NCBI GenBank assembly: GCA_016648135.1
Contig: JADDOH010009980.1
Location: forward strand, 62,001 to 126,000
Direction: 5' to 3'
DNA from: Agrypnia vestita
Taxonomy: Eukaryota > Arthropoda > Insecta > Trichoptera > Phryganeidae
Length of the DNA stretch: 64,000 bases
Numbering within the stretch: position 1 is the stretch's first letter; each line of letters begins with the position of its first letter. This document shows, one piece after another, positions 33,701 through 42,894 of this stretch. Below the pieces are notes generated by a model. It had not been told where the DNA came from, made no database searches, and was given only the letters and a program-made list of their open reading frames with translations. A program made the translations under genes and the position numbers.

Positions 33701-36201
33701 TCAAAATATGATCTTTGTAAAATCGTTAGTTTTCTAGATATTGCCGATACTTTAGATCAGATTGTTGAATTTAACAAATGTTTTCATTCGTATTCTTATT
33801 AATTATTGAAATATCATTTCACAATAAGATCCTTTTGCAGTAAAATAGCAATATACTTTTTTCTAAAGTAAAATATATGAAATATAATAAACCATTTACA
33901 AAACTACACTTAATGAGATTTTTTTTAAATAACTTGCCTGGTTAATTTTTATTTTATGGTAGGAAGTTTTTTTTCCCAAGGTTAGGCACTATTAGTTATA
34001 TTTTGGAATATAACCAAATAGCAAGGCTATTAAAAGGTGTGGAAAAAAATCAAAATGGCTTTCGAAAAACTGATCTAAGGTGTCAATTTTTACGAAATTC
34101 ATAGTGCCGATATCTCAAAAATTAACGATTTGTAACTAAGGTCAAACTTTTATATTCTGGTCAGTCACGAACTGACCAATCAAGTTCCCGTTCGTCTTTA
34201 AGTATTTTTAAACATTTTTTTGTATCAAAGTTCTAGATAAGGAGCAGGCTATGGATTCAGATAATGCAATGAGATCTCAACTAAGTTACGGAGAGGACCT
34301 GGAGATATCTAGCACTAATGATGGAGTCCAGTCTCCGGAGCATTCCATCAGGTTTGTTTCAAAATAATATGTAATGAATATATTATTTCCTGATAACTGC
34401 GCAACAATCCTTGCGCGATTTTTTTGTCAACTCCACAAGCGAGTAAATAAATATCTTATTCTAATTTTAAAAAAATATTTATTTATTATTTAATACACTC
34501 ACATGTATAAAATTTTTATCGTTAATAAAAAAATTTTAATATGGAAGTCTTAATAAAAAAAATGTCACAGATTTACTAGGAAAGCACAATTATACGAAGA
34601 AAAAAAAACATACGGAATTTTTTTGATGTTTTAATCTTTCAAAGAATATTTAAGAAACATATCTGAAAATGACGATCAGAGACGCTTTTCACTTATTTTG
34701 CGTAATTCAAATTTTGAAATTTCAAAGGAAATTAAAAGATTCCTCTAAATAATCACTTTATCAGAAGAAAACCTTTTTTATTAAAAAAAATACAAGTTGA
34801 AATTAACAAAATCATTCTGATCTCTTTTAGTTATCAGGGCAGGTAACATTCTTGTGTGGTGGCGTCTCGTATCTTTGCCCTTTTTTTTAAATCTTTTCTC
34901 ATTAAAGTAATCTTTCTTTCCCCAAGTGAATCCACGCTTCAATTATTTCCGCAAAAATTCACAAGATGGTACCACAGTATCGGATCGTATTAGAAAATTT
35001 TTGTTTGAAAAGAAAAGACTTGGAACCCTCGAGTCTTAGACCGGAAATTTTACCTGAACGTGTACGGTTGGTACTAAAGTATCTCTCCATGGCTCTTTGG
35101 ATCATCCTGAGTATTCATAAGTAAGCTACCATCATTAGATTCGATCCCTCAATGACTATTCTCTTCTATCTTTCTTCTTATTTGCTCGATCTCTATTATT
35201 AGCTTTTTCCACTTGGTCGGTCCAACGACTGGGGGATCTATCTCTTCCTTTTCGACGTGGTTCACCATAATACGCTTCTCTAGGCTATCTTTTCTTCTGG
35301 CAAGATGTCCAAAAAATTAGAGTATTCATCTCAGCCAAGTGGTTGAGAGTCTCTCCTTGATTTCGAGTTCTTGTAATACGGAGACATTAGTGCGTCTCGC
35401 TGTCCACGGTATACGCAACATCTTCTATGTGTCGTCATGCGTAATGCGTCTTTAACTCCACAATCCGCCGTCTTTTGCTTTTAAAGTCCACGATTCCTCG
35501 CCATAAAGGAATATTGAATATACTAAACACCTTGCAAGCCTGTATATAGGCTTTCCATATCATTCTATGTGTGGATATACAACTTTTCGGTGAACATATC
35601 CGTTGTTTGACTTCTGGTTTGCAGCTAACGTAGCCTGTAATTATAGAGTAAGACGTTGGCCGTCATGTTGGCTATTATAACTGCTGACGGGAATAACTCT
35701 ACAGTAGACTGGCCAGACCACCGTCTTATGTTTTTCAGCCACGATGTTGTCCTTCTTCCAGGGCCTTGGCCATGTTTGTCAATCTAGATCAGCTTTTTTC
35801 ATGCTTTTTCCTTCCGTGCGACTAAGTGCGCGGCCAATTATGATTGGCCGCGCACTTAGTCGTTTTTGCCAAACTATTATTTGAGGTGGCGATCAATGCG
35901 CTACCGGCTAGTATCGAAGTAGGATGTACACCGTGTTGCACCTCCCACTGACCCCGCACGATGTCGGTACAGGGCCGAGACGCCGAAGCAGCCGCGGCAG
36001 GAGGGCGCGCCGGCCGAGGCGGCGGGCGGCGCGGGCGAGCGGCCCGCGGAGTGCGTGTCCACCAGCGAGCCCTGGGCCGGGCGCGCCGAGCCGTGGGGCG
36101 CGCTGGCCGCGGAGGCCTACCTCAAGGCGGCCAGCGCGGCGGCGCGCTCGCACGGCAAGCCCGAGGAGAACCAGCCCTCGTCCACCGACCCGCACAACTG
36201 A
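24564..36201 (+). CDS. RNF220-like protein without RING domain (six coding exons)
   Basis: Joined exons: 24564-24725, 29132-29372, 31415-31572, 32653-32863, 34231-34351 and 35973-36201, in total 1122 nt, about 373 codons plus stop. All introns are GT-AG and phases match (0, 1, 0, 1, 2). Domains in order: N-terminus with CGAFRPIAGAFHP (residues ~22-34), a low-complexity Gly/Pro/Ser region (~70-125), a zinc-finger-like CGVCGARLGP...H segment (~142-162), RWETYQRIKANRQRRL (~185-200) followed by basic MKSRKR, an acidic DEDEPVDVEGD block (~240) and a short AAEAYLKAASAAARS helix before the C-terminus SSTDPHN. The order GAFRP, CxxC...H, YxxxxxANRQxRL, acidic block matches vertebrate RNF220, a nuclear E3 ligase partnered by ZC4H2. 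The C-terminal RING that gives RNF220 its ligase activity is not encoded here. The protein may be a RING-less isoform or a diverged paralogue. Function is inferred only from family likeness. Confidence 0.75.
25865..25940 (+). mobile_element. tRNA-like SINE fragment
   Basis: A-box-like ttggtgtagtgat at 25872-25884 and a perfect B box ggttcgagccc at 25917-25927, 33 bases apart. The sequence does not close into a full tRNA cloverleaf, so it is a SINE or pseudo-tRNA, not a tRNA gene. Confidence 0.6.
27130..27535. mobile_element. Foldback element with paired hammerhead-like motifs
   Basis: The left arm (aattaaatacgttatcttag ... ccaaccggttttggaaacaa) and right arm (ttgtttccgaaaccggttgg ... gtttaattatattcataata) are inverted. 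Inner blocks catacctcagtgtc and ggacactgaggtatg are also inverted. Each arm holds a CTGANGA-like segment, a stem, RAAAC and the palindrome ACCGGT: minus strand 27217-27254 (CTGACGA) and plus strand 27431-27471 (CTGAGGA). It belongs to a dispersed family in this window. Confidence 0.65.
27728..27766. repeat. Perfect 17-bp hairpin
   Basis: ggagttgaaatcgaact, a 4-base loop ttgt, then agttcgatttcaactcc. The arms are perfect reverse complements. It is surrounded by ttttacggag-type tracts repeated at 27672 and 27720. Possibly a recent foldback duplication. Confidence 0.8.
27930..28268 (+). pseudogene. Unidentified coding-like remnant with one frameshift
   Basis: A frame ending ...PDKDWLADDEDMLEL followed by HVAALATIAPYLANYLVK stops at TGA (~28125). 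A second frame just downstream reads NDTKFKRLPTDPYYTDYYF, ISSKDYVVRMPGEEDHP and ELDVSMEISI before TAA at ~28268. Amino-acid use is protein-like rather than AT noise, and one shift near 28110 would join the two. I do not recognise the family. It could be a degraded transposon ORF, a processed pseudogene or chance. Confidence 0.3.
29132..29372 (+). CDS. RNF220-like gene, coding exon 2
   Basis: Encodes TRVYAVQRQPFFGDVRD, a Gly/Pro repeat (GAGGPLGG twice), CSSPGSAASSSPDPRTKE and CQEDHDFL. It ends at ttcttaa before GTGAGT, leaving phase 1. Two in-frame acceptors are possible: aacag (exon from 29132) or gtgcag (from 29153, seven residues shorter). The first has the better pyrimidine tract. The SSSP-D-R stretch falls where RNF220 has a comparable Ser/Pro segment. 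GC is above 70% in the middle, so antisense frames across it are shadows. Confidence 0.75.
29669..29995 (+). repeat. Tandem duplication and A-rich LINE-like 3' tail
   Basis: A unit of about 88-90 bp (ataattaatatgccttagta ... ttctttctttctatataatt) occurs twice at 29669-29758 and 29759-29845. It is followed by ggagacctgtaattggccat and gttggtcttccataaacatt, then (aaat)n at 29950-29990. This ending resembles the 3' UTR and tail of a plus-strand LINE. It lies in the intron between exons 2 and 3. Confidence 0.6.
29996..31003. other. Intron 2-3, repeat-derived sequence
   Basis: 30360-30430 is the right end of a mariner-type MITE (gaggttattaatgttttccaaataac). 30440-30620 is an inverted relative of the repeat at 1-365 (tattatggatggaaatagtg, cgcctctatgagacatctat). 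29996-30359 and 30621-31003 show no recognisable element. Confidence 0.45.
31004..31056. repeat. Hairpin in intron 2-3
   Basis: gcgtattcttaatgcgtact, a short loop, then agtacacattaagaatacg, inverted with one mismatch. acgtacgtacgt follows directly. Confidence 0.7.
31085..31145. repeat. TCTG-rich simple repeat
   Basis: Runs of gtctgtctgtcc with interruptions. A shorter TCTG run lies at 12503-12522. Nothing else is attached to it. Confidence 0.75.
31415..31572 (+). CDS. RNF220-like gene, coding exon 3 (zinc-finger-like)
   Basis: Begins after tttctattacag and ends gttgggaa before GTAAGT. With the base carried from exon 2 it reads KSNQKLRCGVCGARLGP, HFMQELQHLYSL, then PPREPLPPHHDEDARWE. CxxC followed by a His about 15 residues later in AHFMQELQHL matches the CPIC...EHMEQEL segment of RNF220. 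This is probably a zinc-binding module unrelated to the RING. Phase 0 at the 3' end. Confidence 0.85.
31573..32599. other. Intron 3-4, no further gene
   Basis: 31590-31850 is moderately GC-rich with a few short frames, but no splice-consistent exon or domain. A local repeat of gaaa(a)catccatgtggcatgg / gaaagcatccaagtggcttg occurs at 32295 and 32365. Confidence 0.45.
32600..32634. repeat. Interstitial telomere-type repeat (CCTAA)n
   Basis: About seven CCTAA/CTTAA units in a row (cctaacctaacctaacctaa, cttaacctaacctaac). This is the C-rich strand of the TTAGG insect telomere repeat. It lies just upstream of the branch/pyrimidine region of the acceptor at 32652. Confidence 0.85.
32653..32863 (+). 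CDS. RNF220-like gene, coding exon 4
   Basis: Follows cctttatttcag. It encodes TYQRIKANRQRRLRMKSRKR, HSVESLLYDDDVLDERP, RACDEDEPVDVEGDSVG and ALMSHTE. It ends cactgaaa before GTACGC, phase 1. The junction with exon 3 restores RWETYQRIKANRQ, the most conserved block of the family. A basic cluster (nuclear-localisation-like) precedes the acidic block. Confidence 0.85.
33071..33301. mobile_element. hAT-type MITE, copy 1
   Basis: Flanked by the 8-bp duplication taaccatg (33063-33070 and 33302-33309). The right end cactgcacgcccctg and the left ggcgcttgcagtgggaaca are inverted and fit the CAGNGGCGTGC terminus of hAT elements; the first few left bases are eroded. The 231-bp body matches 40572-40795. 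No transposase. Confidence 0.85.
33310..34230. other. Intron 4-5, nothing recognised
   Basis: AT-rich. No repeat or RNA that I can support. Ends in the acceptor ttttttgtatcaaag. Confidence 0.5.
34231..34351 (+). CDS. RNF220-like gene, coding exon 5
   Basis: Reads (with one carried base) ILDKEQAMDSDNAMRSQ, LSYGEDLEISSTNDG and VQSPEHSI, ending ccatcag before GTTTGT, phase 2. The DSDNAM...SYGEDLEI stretch falls where RNF220 has an acidic DSDADLD...YGKPQYTEADV region. The donor is weaker than the others (GTTTGT). Confidence comes from phase agreement with both neighbours and the lack of stops. Confidence 0.75.
34352..35149. other. Intron 5-6, left part
   Basis: AT-rich, no recognisable element. 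The remaining part of the intron holds a LINE remnant and a perfect hairpin. Confidence 0.5.
35150..35640 (-). pseudogene. RTE-like LINE reverse transcriptase tail, degenerate
   Basis: The minus strand reads LYGEESWTLKAKDGGL at about 35475-35520, then, after frame changes, VAYTV-like text, a KKR.PREAYYGEPRRKG block, GRDRSPSRWTDQVEKANN and further KKKDR text. The YGEESWTLK motif and a GRS(P)xRWTDQV tail are typical of arthropod endonuclease-reverse transcriptase elements. Stops and indels are frequent. It is antisense in the last intron of the RNF220-like gene; a relative is at 53330-53585. Confidence 0.8.
35817..35862. repeat. Perfect 20-bp hairpin just upstream of the last exon
   Basis: The arm cgactaagtgcgcggccaat, a 4-base loop tatg, and a perfect reverse complement. 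It is GC-rich and 110 bases before the acceptor at 35972. A stable RNA hairpin here could affect splicing of the final exon; that is inference. Confidence 0.9.
35973..36201 (+). CDS. RNF220-like gene, last coding exon
   Basis: Follows gatgtcggtacag. It continues phase 2 to give R-AETPKQPRQEGAPAEAAGG, ECVSTSEPWAGRAEPWG, ALAAEAYLKAASAAARS and GKPEENQPSSTDPHN, then TGA at 36199-36201. This frame was chosen because it joins exon 5 in phase and gives a normal acidic/Ala helix, while the other two plus frames give Arg-rich text typical of misread GC-rich DNA. GC is about 75%. No RING cysteines follow, so the protein ends here. Confidence 0.7.
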
Positions 36202-38985
36202 AGGCCGGGCCTCCTGAGCCGGCACTACTTTCACCGCGCCGGTGAACACTAAAAGGTACCGCTCCGCCGTGGTACCGGCCATGTCCAGTGCTCGAACGAT
36301 CGGGTTCGTAATTTAAAATGGTGACACACAGACTACATGTGATTAAACGAACATCGTGACTGCATTTACAAATTCAGTAAAATTAATCGGTATATTTAAA
36401 ACGTAGGGTAAAATAGAAGCCGTGCAGTGTCACAGATCTACGGAGCTCACCAAACTTGTAATATTACGATCGATTTTTTGATCATGGCACTTTGTGACTG
36501 TGTTGCGTATCGTTACACATCAATGTGTGCGTTAGCTATACCTCTGCGAGAAAGACACAAAGTTATATGCTTCACGGTAGTCAATAATGCGTCAACACAC
36601 TTGACGTCACTTAACTATTATGTACAATGCGCAATAAGTTGTTTTTAATTAAATATAAATATAAATTGAATACATAATTATTATGAAAATATATTAAACA
36701 ACATCCATTAAAATATTAAAATATACCTAATGTTTGCTTTTAATAAAAAAAAAATTCTTCACCACTAATTTCCACTGTTGAAGGACATTGACAAAGTCAT
36801 TATTATTATTAAGATGTAAATAATATTACTTCATTCGCTATTCAGAAAATAATTAAAAGTAAATATTGTAATAATAAAAAAAATCATTTTCGCGTCAGCG
36901 GCCGACCATACAGTGACATGAGTAAAAAATCGACTTGTAATGTGAACACCCGCAACATCCATACTCTTCTTCTTCCTTATACTCTGTTATCGGTCTGTGC
37001 ATTTCTTGTGCATTCCATGAGTGGGTTCTTTCTTACTATTAATAATGGTTTTAAAGGCAAACTACAATACTAAGTTGTATATACCGTTTTCCCTTTTAAT
37101 ATTATATACATATATATACTTGTAAAAATATGGTGGGGATAGGAAAAACAACCAGTATTGCAAGTCGAAAAGTATACTTTTCAATTAAATACCAAAAAAT
37201 TCACAATGCAAGTTTGCAGTTGTGTTTCATACGCTTGCACTCATACGAATTTAAGTGGTTTGAGGAGGATGACCACTTTTGCATAAAAAATGCCGAATTG
37301 GGTGGCGAAAGTGTAGGGCTAATATGGGAGCTAGTGCTTATAAAATGGCCCTGGGTATATGGTGTATGCAAAAAAATAAATAAAATAATATTTATGATTT
37401 TTTGAAAATAAACCAATCAGGGAAATGCGACATATTTTCTTATTTTATTGTTTATCAATAATTTAAATTAAAATCGCACTAAAAAAAAAATTTCCTCGGT
37501 TTTACAAAACATCGATAGCTTTTCTTAAAAGAAAACGAATCTCGGTAAGTGAAGTTACCTTTTTAAATAAAATTATATTATTTTCCCTACTATGCTGAAA
37601 CTAAAATAAATAATTCATAATTTTTTAATCAAAAAATAACTCTTTTTATCTGCATATCTACTTATTACGATATGCTTACATAATAATATTATTACGCAAT
37701 AGTGATGTGCAATATTATCGAATGTTCCTTATTTTATCAAAAAAAAATTATAACATATTCGTTTTCCATTGTTATGTGTAAAATAAAAACATAGGAATTT
37801 TTTGTTTTCGTCCTTAAATGTGATCACTGAATATCATTAATCACGATGAAGCAGTATTTTCTGATCATAGAGATCACCTGTGATTTTTCATATTGAACAG
37901 CGCTATTTTTTCATTTGATTTTTCAATAAATCGAATGTGAAGAACTAGTACAGTTCAAAAATAATATATTGATTGTTGTGCATGTTATTTCTAAGAAATG
38001 TTATAAATAAATTTTATTATTATAAAATTTCCCACTCTTGCGTGAAATATTACTTAAGCTACGTGTCATTATTATTTTAATAATGTCTAATAATATGTTT
38101 AAGATTGTTTAATTTGAGTTGTAAAATATAAATTGTACCTACTCATTTCAGCGGTTTTGTATTATTTTATTATAATATTTATTAAGAATCGAAATGATTT
38201 AAAAATGTAATATATCCACGTACTTACTATGATTAATTATAGATTAATGTAAAAACACTAAAATATTCGTGAATACTTAAATATTTAGTTGGTTATATAC
38301 AAAATATTGGTTTAGTGTTTTTATTTATGTATATTATATGTAATAACTATTAAATATTATATTGTTTGATAAATAAAGTATCGAAAGTTAATGGCCGGAA
38401 GGCGTGTAATTATTTTTTGTTATACAATTATGTGTGCATAGTGCAATGTTTTAACTATATTATGTGTCATAATCGCAATTACATTAATGTATGTCTAGGT
38501 AATACAATGTAACATCATATTATTACATAAATGTTAGACTCATCAACAGATGTTGATGAATCCATGCTTATTTGTGTTACTGTATATCTGTCCATATACC
38601 TATTTATAAATTATAATAATCAAAACATATGTTTATCACTTACTTGTAAAATCTAATGGTTACTTAAAAGTAATTTTGTAATATATGTTAAAATAAATCA
38701 TTTTTTGTTCGAATATCATTGTACATGTTTTAATAGTACTCAAGGCTTGCACTCATTAGATGGCTATTCATGGTGATTGACATCTTCATGAATGACACTC
38801 TGAAGATGAGGAGAAAACGTGACAGAAAACATGGAATAGTTTTTTTTAATTGTGATTCTGGCCTTTGCCAAAATCGTTTGACTCATAATTGATTAATCAT
38901 CTCATAAACAAACCCCACTCGTTTTTATTCACACTCTTTTGGATACTGTTCTATTGTATAAGTCAAACGTACAATTTAAAATCAG
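36202..38985. other. 3' UTR and downstream flank of the RNF220-like gene
   Basis: Candidate polyadenylation signals AATAAA at 36742-36747 and 38372-38377 (in gataaataaag). The sequence is AT-rich with no convincing further exon; frames at 36427-36648 and 37130-37405 have no domain. No CxxC-rich RING exon was found here. Confidence 0.5.
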
Positions 38986-38989
38986 ACTA

Positions 38990-39065
38990 AGTGATATTAG
39001 TTGAAGAACTTAGTTGAACAGAGTAATAGAAAATTCTCAGGTTCAATTCCCTGTTGTAGCTCAGT
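38990..39065 (+). repeat. tRNA-like B-box fragment
   Basis: The B-box-like aggttcaattccctg at 39039-39053 lies after an A-box-like agttgaacagagtaa, and is followed by gtagctcag and T-rich sequence. This is probably a decayed SINE; it does not form a tRNA. Confidence 0.35.
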
Positions 39066-39339
39066 TTTTTCGAAAATAAGATATTTTTTTTGATGTTTTC
39101 AAACATTGGGAGTTTATATAAATTGTGCCCGTTTTTTTCTAAACGAAAGGGACAAGGAGATATAAATAAAAAAATTAAATTAATTTCATATTTAGATAAA
39201 GACACCATTTTTCTACCACTAATGAAGCGGTAAAGGAACCTTTGCTTATGGCAATGCGTAGCTCGATGACGCGCGAGTATACCATCAGTAATTGTCGAAC
39301 GTTGATTTTTGTTGTTTTCACTCTTCTAGACATTTAACG

Positions 39340-40430
39340 CTTTCCACTCTTTAGGCCAGACATTCTGGCCCGAACCATTTTGGTAGGCAGCTCCGTGGGC
39401 CAGAGGTTCTGGCCCGGAGCAGGTATAACTTTACTCAACCGTTTCTATTTACCTAAGGATATTCTAAGAATTATTATTTCGCATTAGTACAGCGAAACAT
39501 TGCAAAAGCGTGGATAAACCAATATCTCTTTATTTTAATTATCTGTTACTTAGATATTGTCTTGAAAAAATTGATGCATCGATTTAACTTATTGAATATT
39601 TGTCACATGTCAATATTTTCGGCACAGTCGGTTGTTATATGGCGCTGTCGGCATTTACGACCAGTATTCTCCAGTAATACTGCGTTGTTTCTCCCAGGCT
39701 CCTCCTGCTTTTAGTGACCACATTTTTCTTAACTCGGGGATATTGATATTCGTTATTGAAAATAACAGAAATAGTAATTTACGTATTTATAAAAATAGTT
39801 AATTAACCGATATGGAAAATAATGATAGTTTTACTTCCAAGTTCAGTTATAATGACGAATGCGATTACATCTATAGTAGTGATTATGAGGACCTTTTTAC
39901 ATTTAATAATATTCATTGCAATGACAATGGTAGTGTGATAGAAAATAATTCGGTAACAATCCAAGCCTCGCCGCGCGCCGTGAAGACCACTGCACTGCGA
40001 ATATAGGGTTTTTGTTCTTTATTTTGCGTAAATAATTGGAAACTTTATAGGTACTATTGTGTAATAATAATGTTTAATAATAATAATACGAAATAAAAAA
40101 TTATAAAAATATAATAATTATTATTAATAAGTATAATTAGTTATCATATATTTATTTATCAACTAGTACAGGCAAGTCTTCTGTATTATCAAAATTTTAT
40201 TGATATGAAGACTATTTATATTTGGGAATACAGCCGCCCCGAGATGGTCATATTGTCAATTTTAATTGCTGTTTTTTATGATAGGGATTGCGTCCTTTGC
40301 GGTTCTGATAGAGAAAGAGGGCAAAGAAAACGAAAAATGTATCACTGCAAAAGTTGTGATAACAAACCGGCACTTCACGTGGGAGAATGCTTCGAAAAAT
40401 ATCATACTCTCAAAAACTATAAGTGATCGT
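39340..40430 (+). pseudogene. piggyBac-like transposase remnant, core deleted
   Basis: An ATG at 39812 opens a 64-codon acidic frame (MENNDSFTSKFSYNDECDY, SSDYEDLFTF), as in the acidic N-termini of piggyBac-type transposases. The frame at 40205-40426 ends with a cysteine-rich module: CVLCG, CKSCDNKP and GECFEKYHTLKNY before TGA. This CxxC...CxxC...C...YH pattern is the C-terminal zinc-binding domain of piggyBac transposases. The ~500-residue catalytic centre with its Asp triad is missing between them. A GC-rich inverted motif (gccagacattctggccc ... ggccagaggttctggcccgg) at 39355-39417 may be subterminal. TTAA-bounded ends are not resolved. Confidence 0.6.
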
Positions 40431-40544
40431 GATTTAGTAATAATACAATGGTAAAAACTATAACTAGTAATAATAATAATAAGAAGAAGAAGAATACAAT
40501 ACTTCTTCAAACACAGCAAAATTATTTTGTGGTGACATTATAAT

Positions 40545-41022
40545 TATAATTTATAGAAATTAACTTTGTATCAGGCACGTGCAGTGGGAACATTGAAGCA
40601 TGACTTTTTGTAAACGTATATTTTGGAAAAAAAATAATCGAATATTAATGCTACAGATTTTTAAGATATATCAAAATATGAATACTATGATAACAATTTG
40701 ATAGAAATATTACGAAATATATGCTGTATTCCGATTTTTTCCATATAACTGGTTACGTAAAAGTCATGTTGCGGTGTTCCCACTGCACGCCTCTGCTTTG
40801 TATACACCACTTTTTTATTGAAAAAAAATTCAACATGTTTCAAAGCCAATTGCTTTTTCATCAGGATAACTAATGTAAAAAATTAAATTTAAAAATCGAG
40901 TATAGATTATCGAAATATTAAAAAGTTATATATGGAAAATGAATAATAATAAAGTACCTACTATTGAATTTGTTTCAATAAAAAAGTGGTGTATACAGAG
41001 TTAATTTCTATAAATTATAGTA
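40545..41022. mobile_element. Foldback element interrupted by a hAT MITE
   Basis: The left arm (tataatttatagaaattaac, ctttgtat, then acaccacttttttattgaaa after the insertion) and right arm (tttcaataaaaaagtggtgt atacagagttaatttctata) are inverted over ~57 bp. The left arm is split by the hAT MITE at 40572-40795. The minus-strand motif at 40829-40870 reads CTGATGA, a hairpin (aaagc/gcttt), GAAAC and ATGTT. Confidence 0.75.
40572..40795. mobile_element. hAT-type MITE, copy 2
   Basis: Perfect 8-bp target duplication ctttgtat (40564-40571 and 40796-40803). The terminal inverted repeats caggcacgtgcagtgggaac and gttcccactgcacgcctctg fit the hAT consensus. It is 224 bp and similar throughout to 33071-33301. 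Insertion into the foldback element gives the relative age of the two. Confidence 0.9.
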
Positions 41023-42894
41023 ATACAATAGGTAAGAAAGATAAATTTAATAACATTGGACAAATTCGTCAGCTTATTTTATTGTGATAAAAATACTTAA
41101 AATTCTTAACTTGTAAACACCGTGCAGAATGTTTGCAAAACTTATTATCATTTCTTGTGGGCTGTTCTAAAATAAAGTAACCAATACAGAATAAGAAACC
41201 ATAAACTACCCCTAAAACACAAACCAATCAATTGTTCACCAGTCCAGGTAGTCACTGGTCAACCGGGACCCTTTTAGGCGAAGGCGTTAATCTGTTGCTA
41301 TGCAGTATAAGATGATTAGAAAGGAATTACTTCAAGGATTTACATTCGATTGTTTGTATATTTTACCTATATTATACAAATTACTGCTATGCAATAAAAT
41401 ATATTATGCATATAAAACATATTAAAAGCAAATGTATTATCCTTACGTTACTTAATTCGTGATTTAGCGTAATATTTTTTGCAAACTGTACCGACAATCG
41501 AATGGTCATACGAATTATGGGACAGAGTGCCCCAAAAGTAATGAAGCAAAACTTTATTATTTTTTCATTTTTAAATAAAAAGTATGCTTAAATTTTTCAG
41601 TCAGAGTAGCCTATTGGTTCTGAGAAAAAATGGTCAGAGTGGAAAAGGTTTAAAGATGGCTGTATACTACAATTCATCTGCTCGGCCAATTCTACAGTGT
41701 TTTGAAGGGATCTTCGTAAATAAGATGTTTTTAGCCATTCTCATCGAACTCCATATTCCGAAATTACCGTTTTTGAAATACGAAAACTAAAGACAGGCTG
41801 CTCTTCCATTCATAGCATCTTTACAATACACTACGCGTGGGCTTTATTCTCGAGCACTTTCGATATTCGGTTTCGGCTTTATTCTCTTGTTTGAACCGGA
41901 ACAGAAGGAGATGGCGAAAGTGTTCACTTTTGTCTATTTGACATTTAATTTCGAAGGACTGCAATTAATTAAAAAAATAAACGTAATTTAAATAAAATAA
42001 TAATAAATAAAATAAATAGTAATCATAAAAACAAACACAATATCACACAATGAAGTATAAACTTATATTTTTTTGAATGAGTACCAAGAAAAATTATTTC
42101 ATGAAACTTTTGTTGAATAGTCATATATGCTGGTTTAATTGTGACAATATTTTTTGGGCATGAAATAACGACTTGTTGAAAAGAAGATGATCGAATCATC
42201 AGAGCAAAGATGCTGGTTATCCTATTTCTACGACTATTGGAACAGAGGAGGGTTAAGACAAGAATATCAACAGATCTCAATCCACATTGATGAAGGAATC
42301 GAATGGAGAAAATGGAGCGATAACACCCGCAATATTCTAATACTATTTGACAGAAATAACTTTTCATTGTTATCATAAGGTGCTTTTCAGAAATAAAAAT
42401 GTCAATTTCTCATATACTCACATTATTATAAACACTAAATTATTCTACAAATCGCACGTTGAAATCAAAAGTGTCACTAAACAAAATTTTGTAGTGTTGA
42501 AATTTTGAGTTACAGCGACATACCTACAGTTAAATCAACCAGATTCTAATAGAATAATATCTGAACTATTATTTAAAATAACAACATTACACATATATAT
42601 ATTTCAACTCACAGTCAAGTGATTGACCTCATAAAAATTGCAATAACTTTAAATGGCCGTACTGAAAAATTGAGTTTTTCGTATACTGTCACTTTTGTTT
42701 TCAACGTGCGAAATGATATGATTTTACCAGAAACTTCACAAAGCCGTGATTTTGATTTGCATCAGGATCTCACGAATCTGACACGTGTGAGAAAATAACC
42801 ATTAATAAGATAACATATTGTGTATGGTATCAATAGAAAAACTTAATGTTTTGCTACTACCCTTAAAACTTGATTATTTTTGATATGTAACATC
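41023..42894. other. Intergenic, no supported gene
   Basis: Frames at 41584-41790, 42023-42376 (minus) and 42187-42378 show no domain. 41780-41960 is a little richer in G/C (ctttattctcgagcactttc, aaccggaacagaaggagatg). I cannot assign it. Confidence 0.45.

Noticed and set aside
35908..36282. 124-codon minus-strand frame
   Set aside because: It lies antisense to the last RNF220-like exon; Arg/Gly/Leu/Ala-rich translation is a by-product of GC content, while the plus frame joins exon 5 in phase.
42023..42376. 117-codon minus-strand frame
   Set aside because: No recognisable motif, AT-rich composition, isolated.
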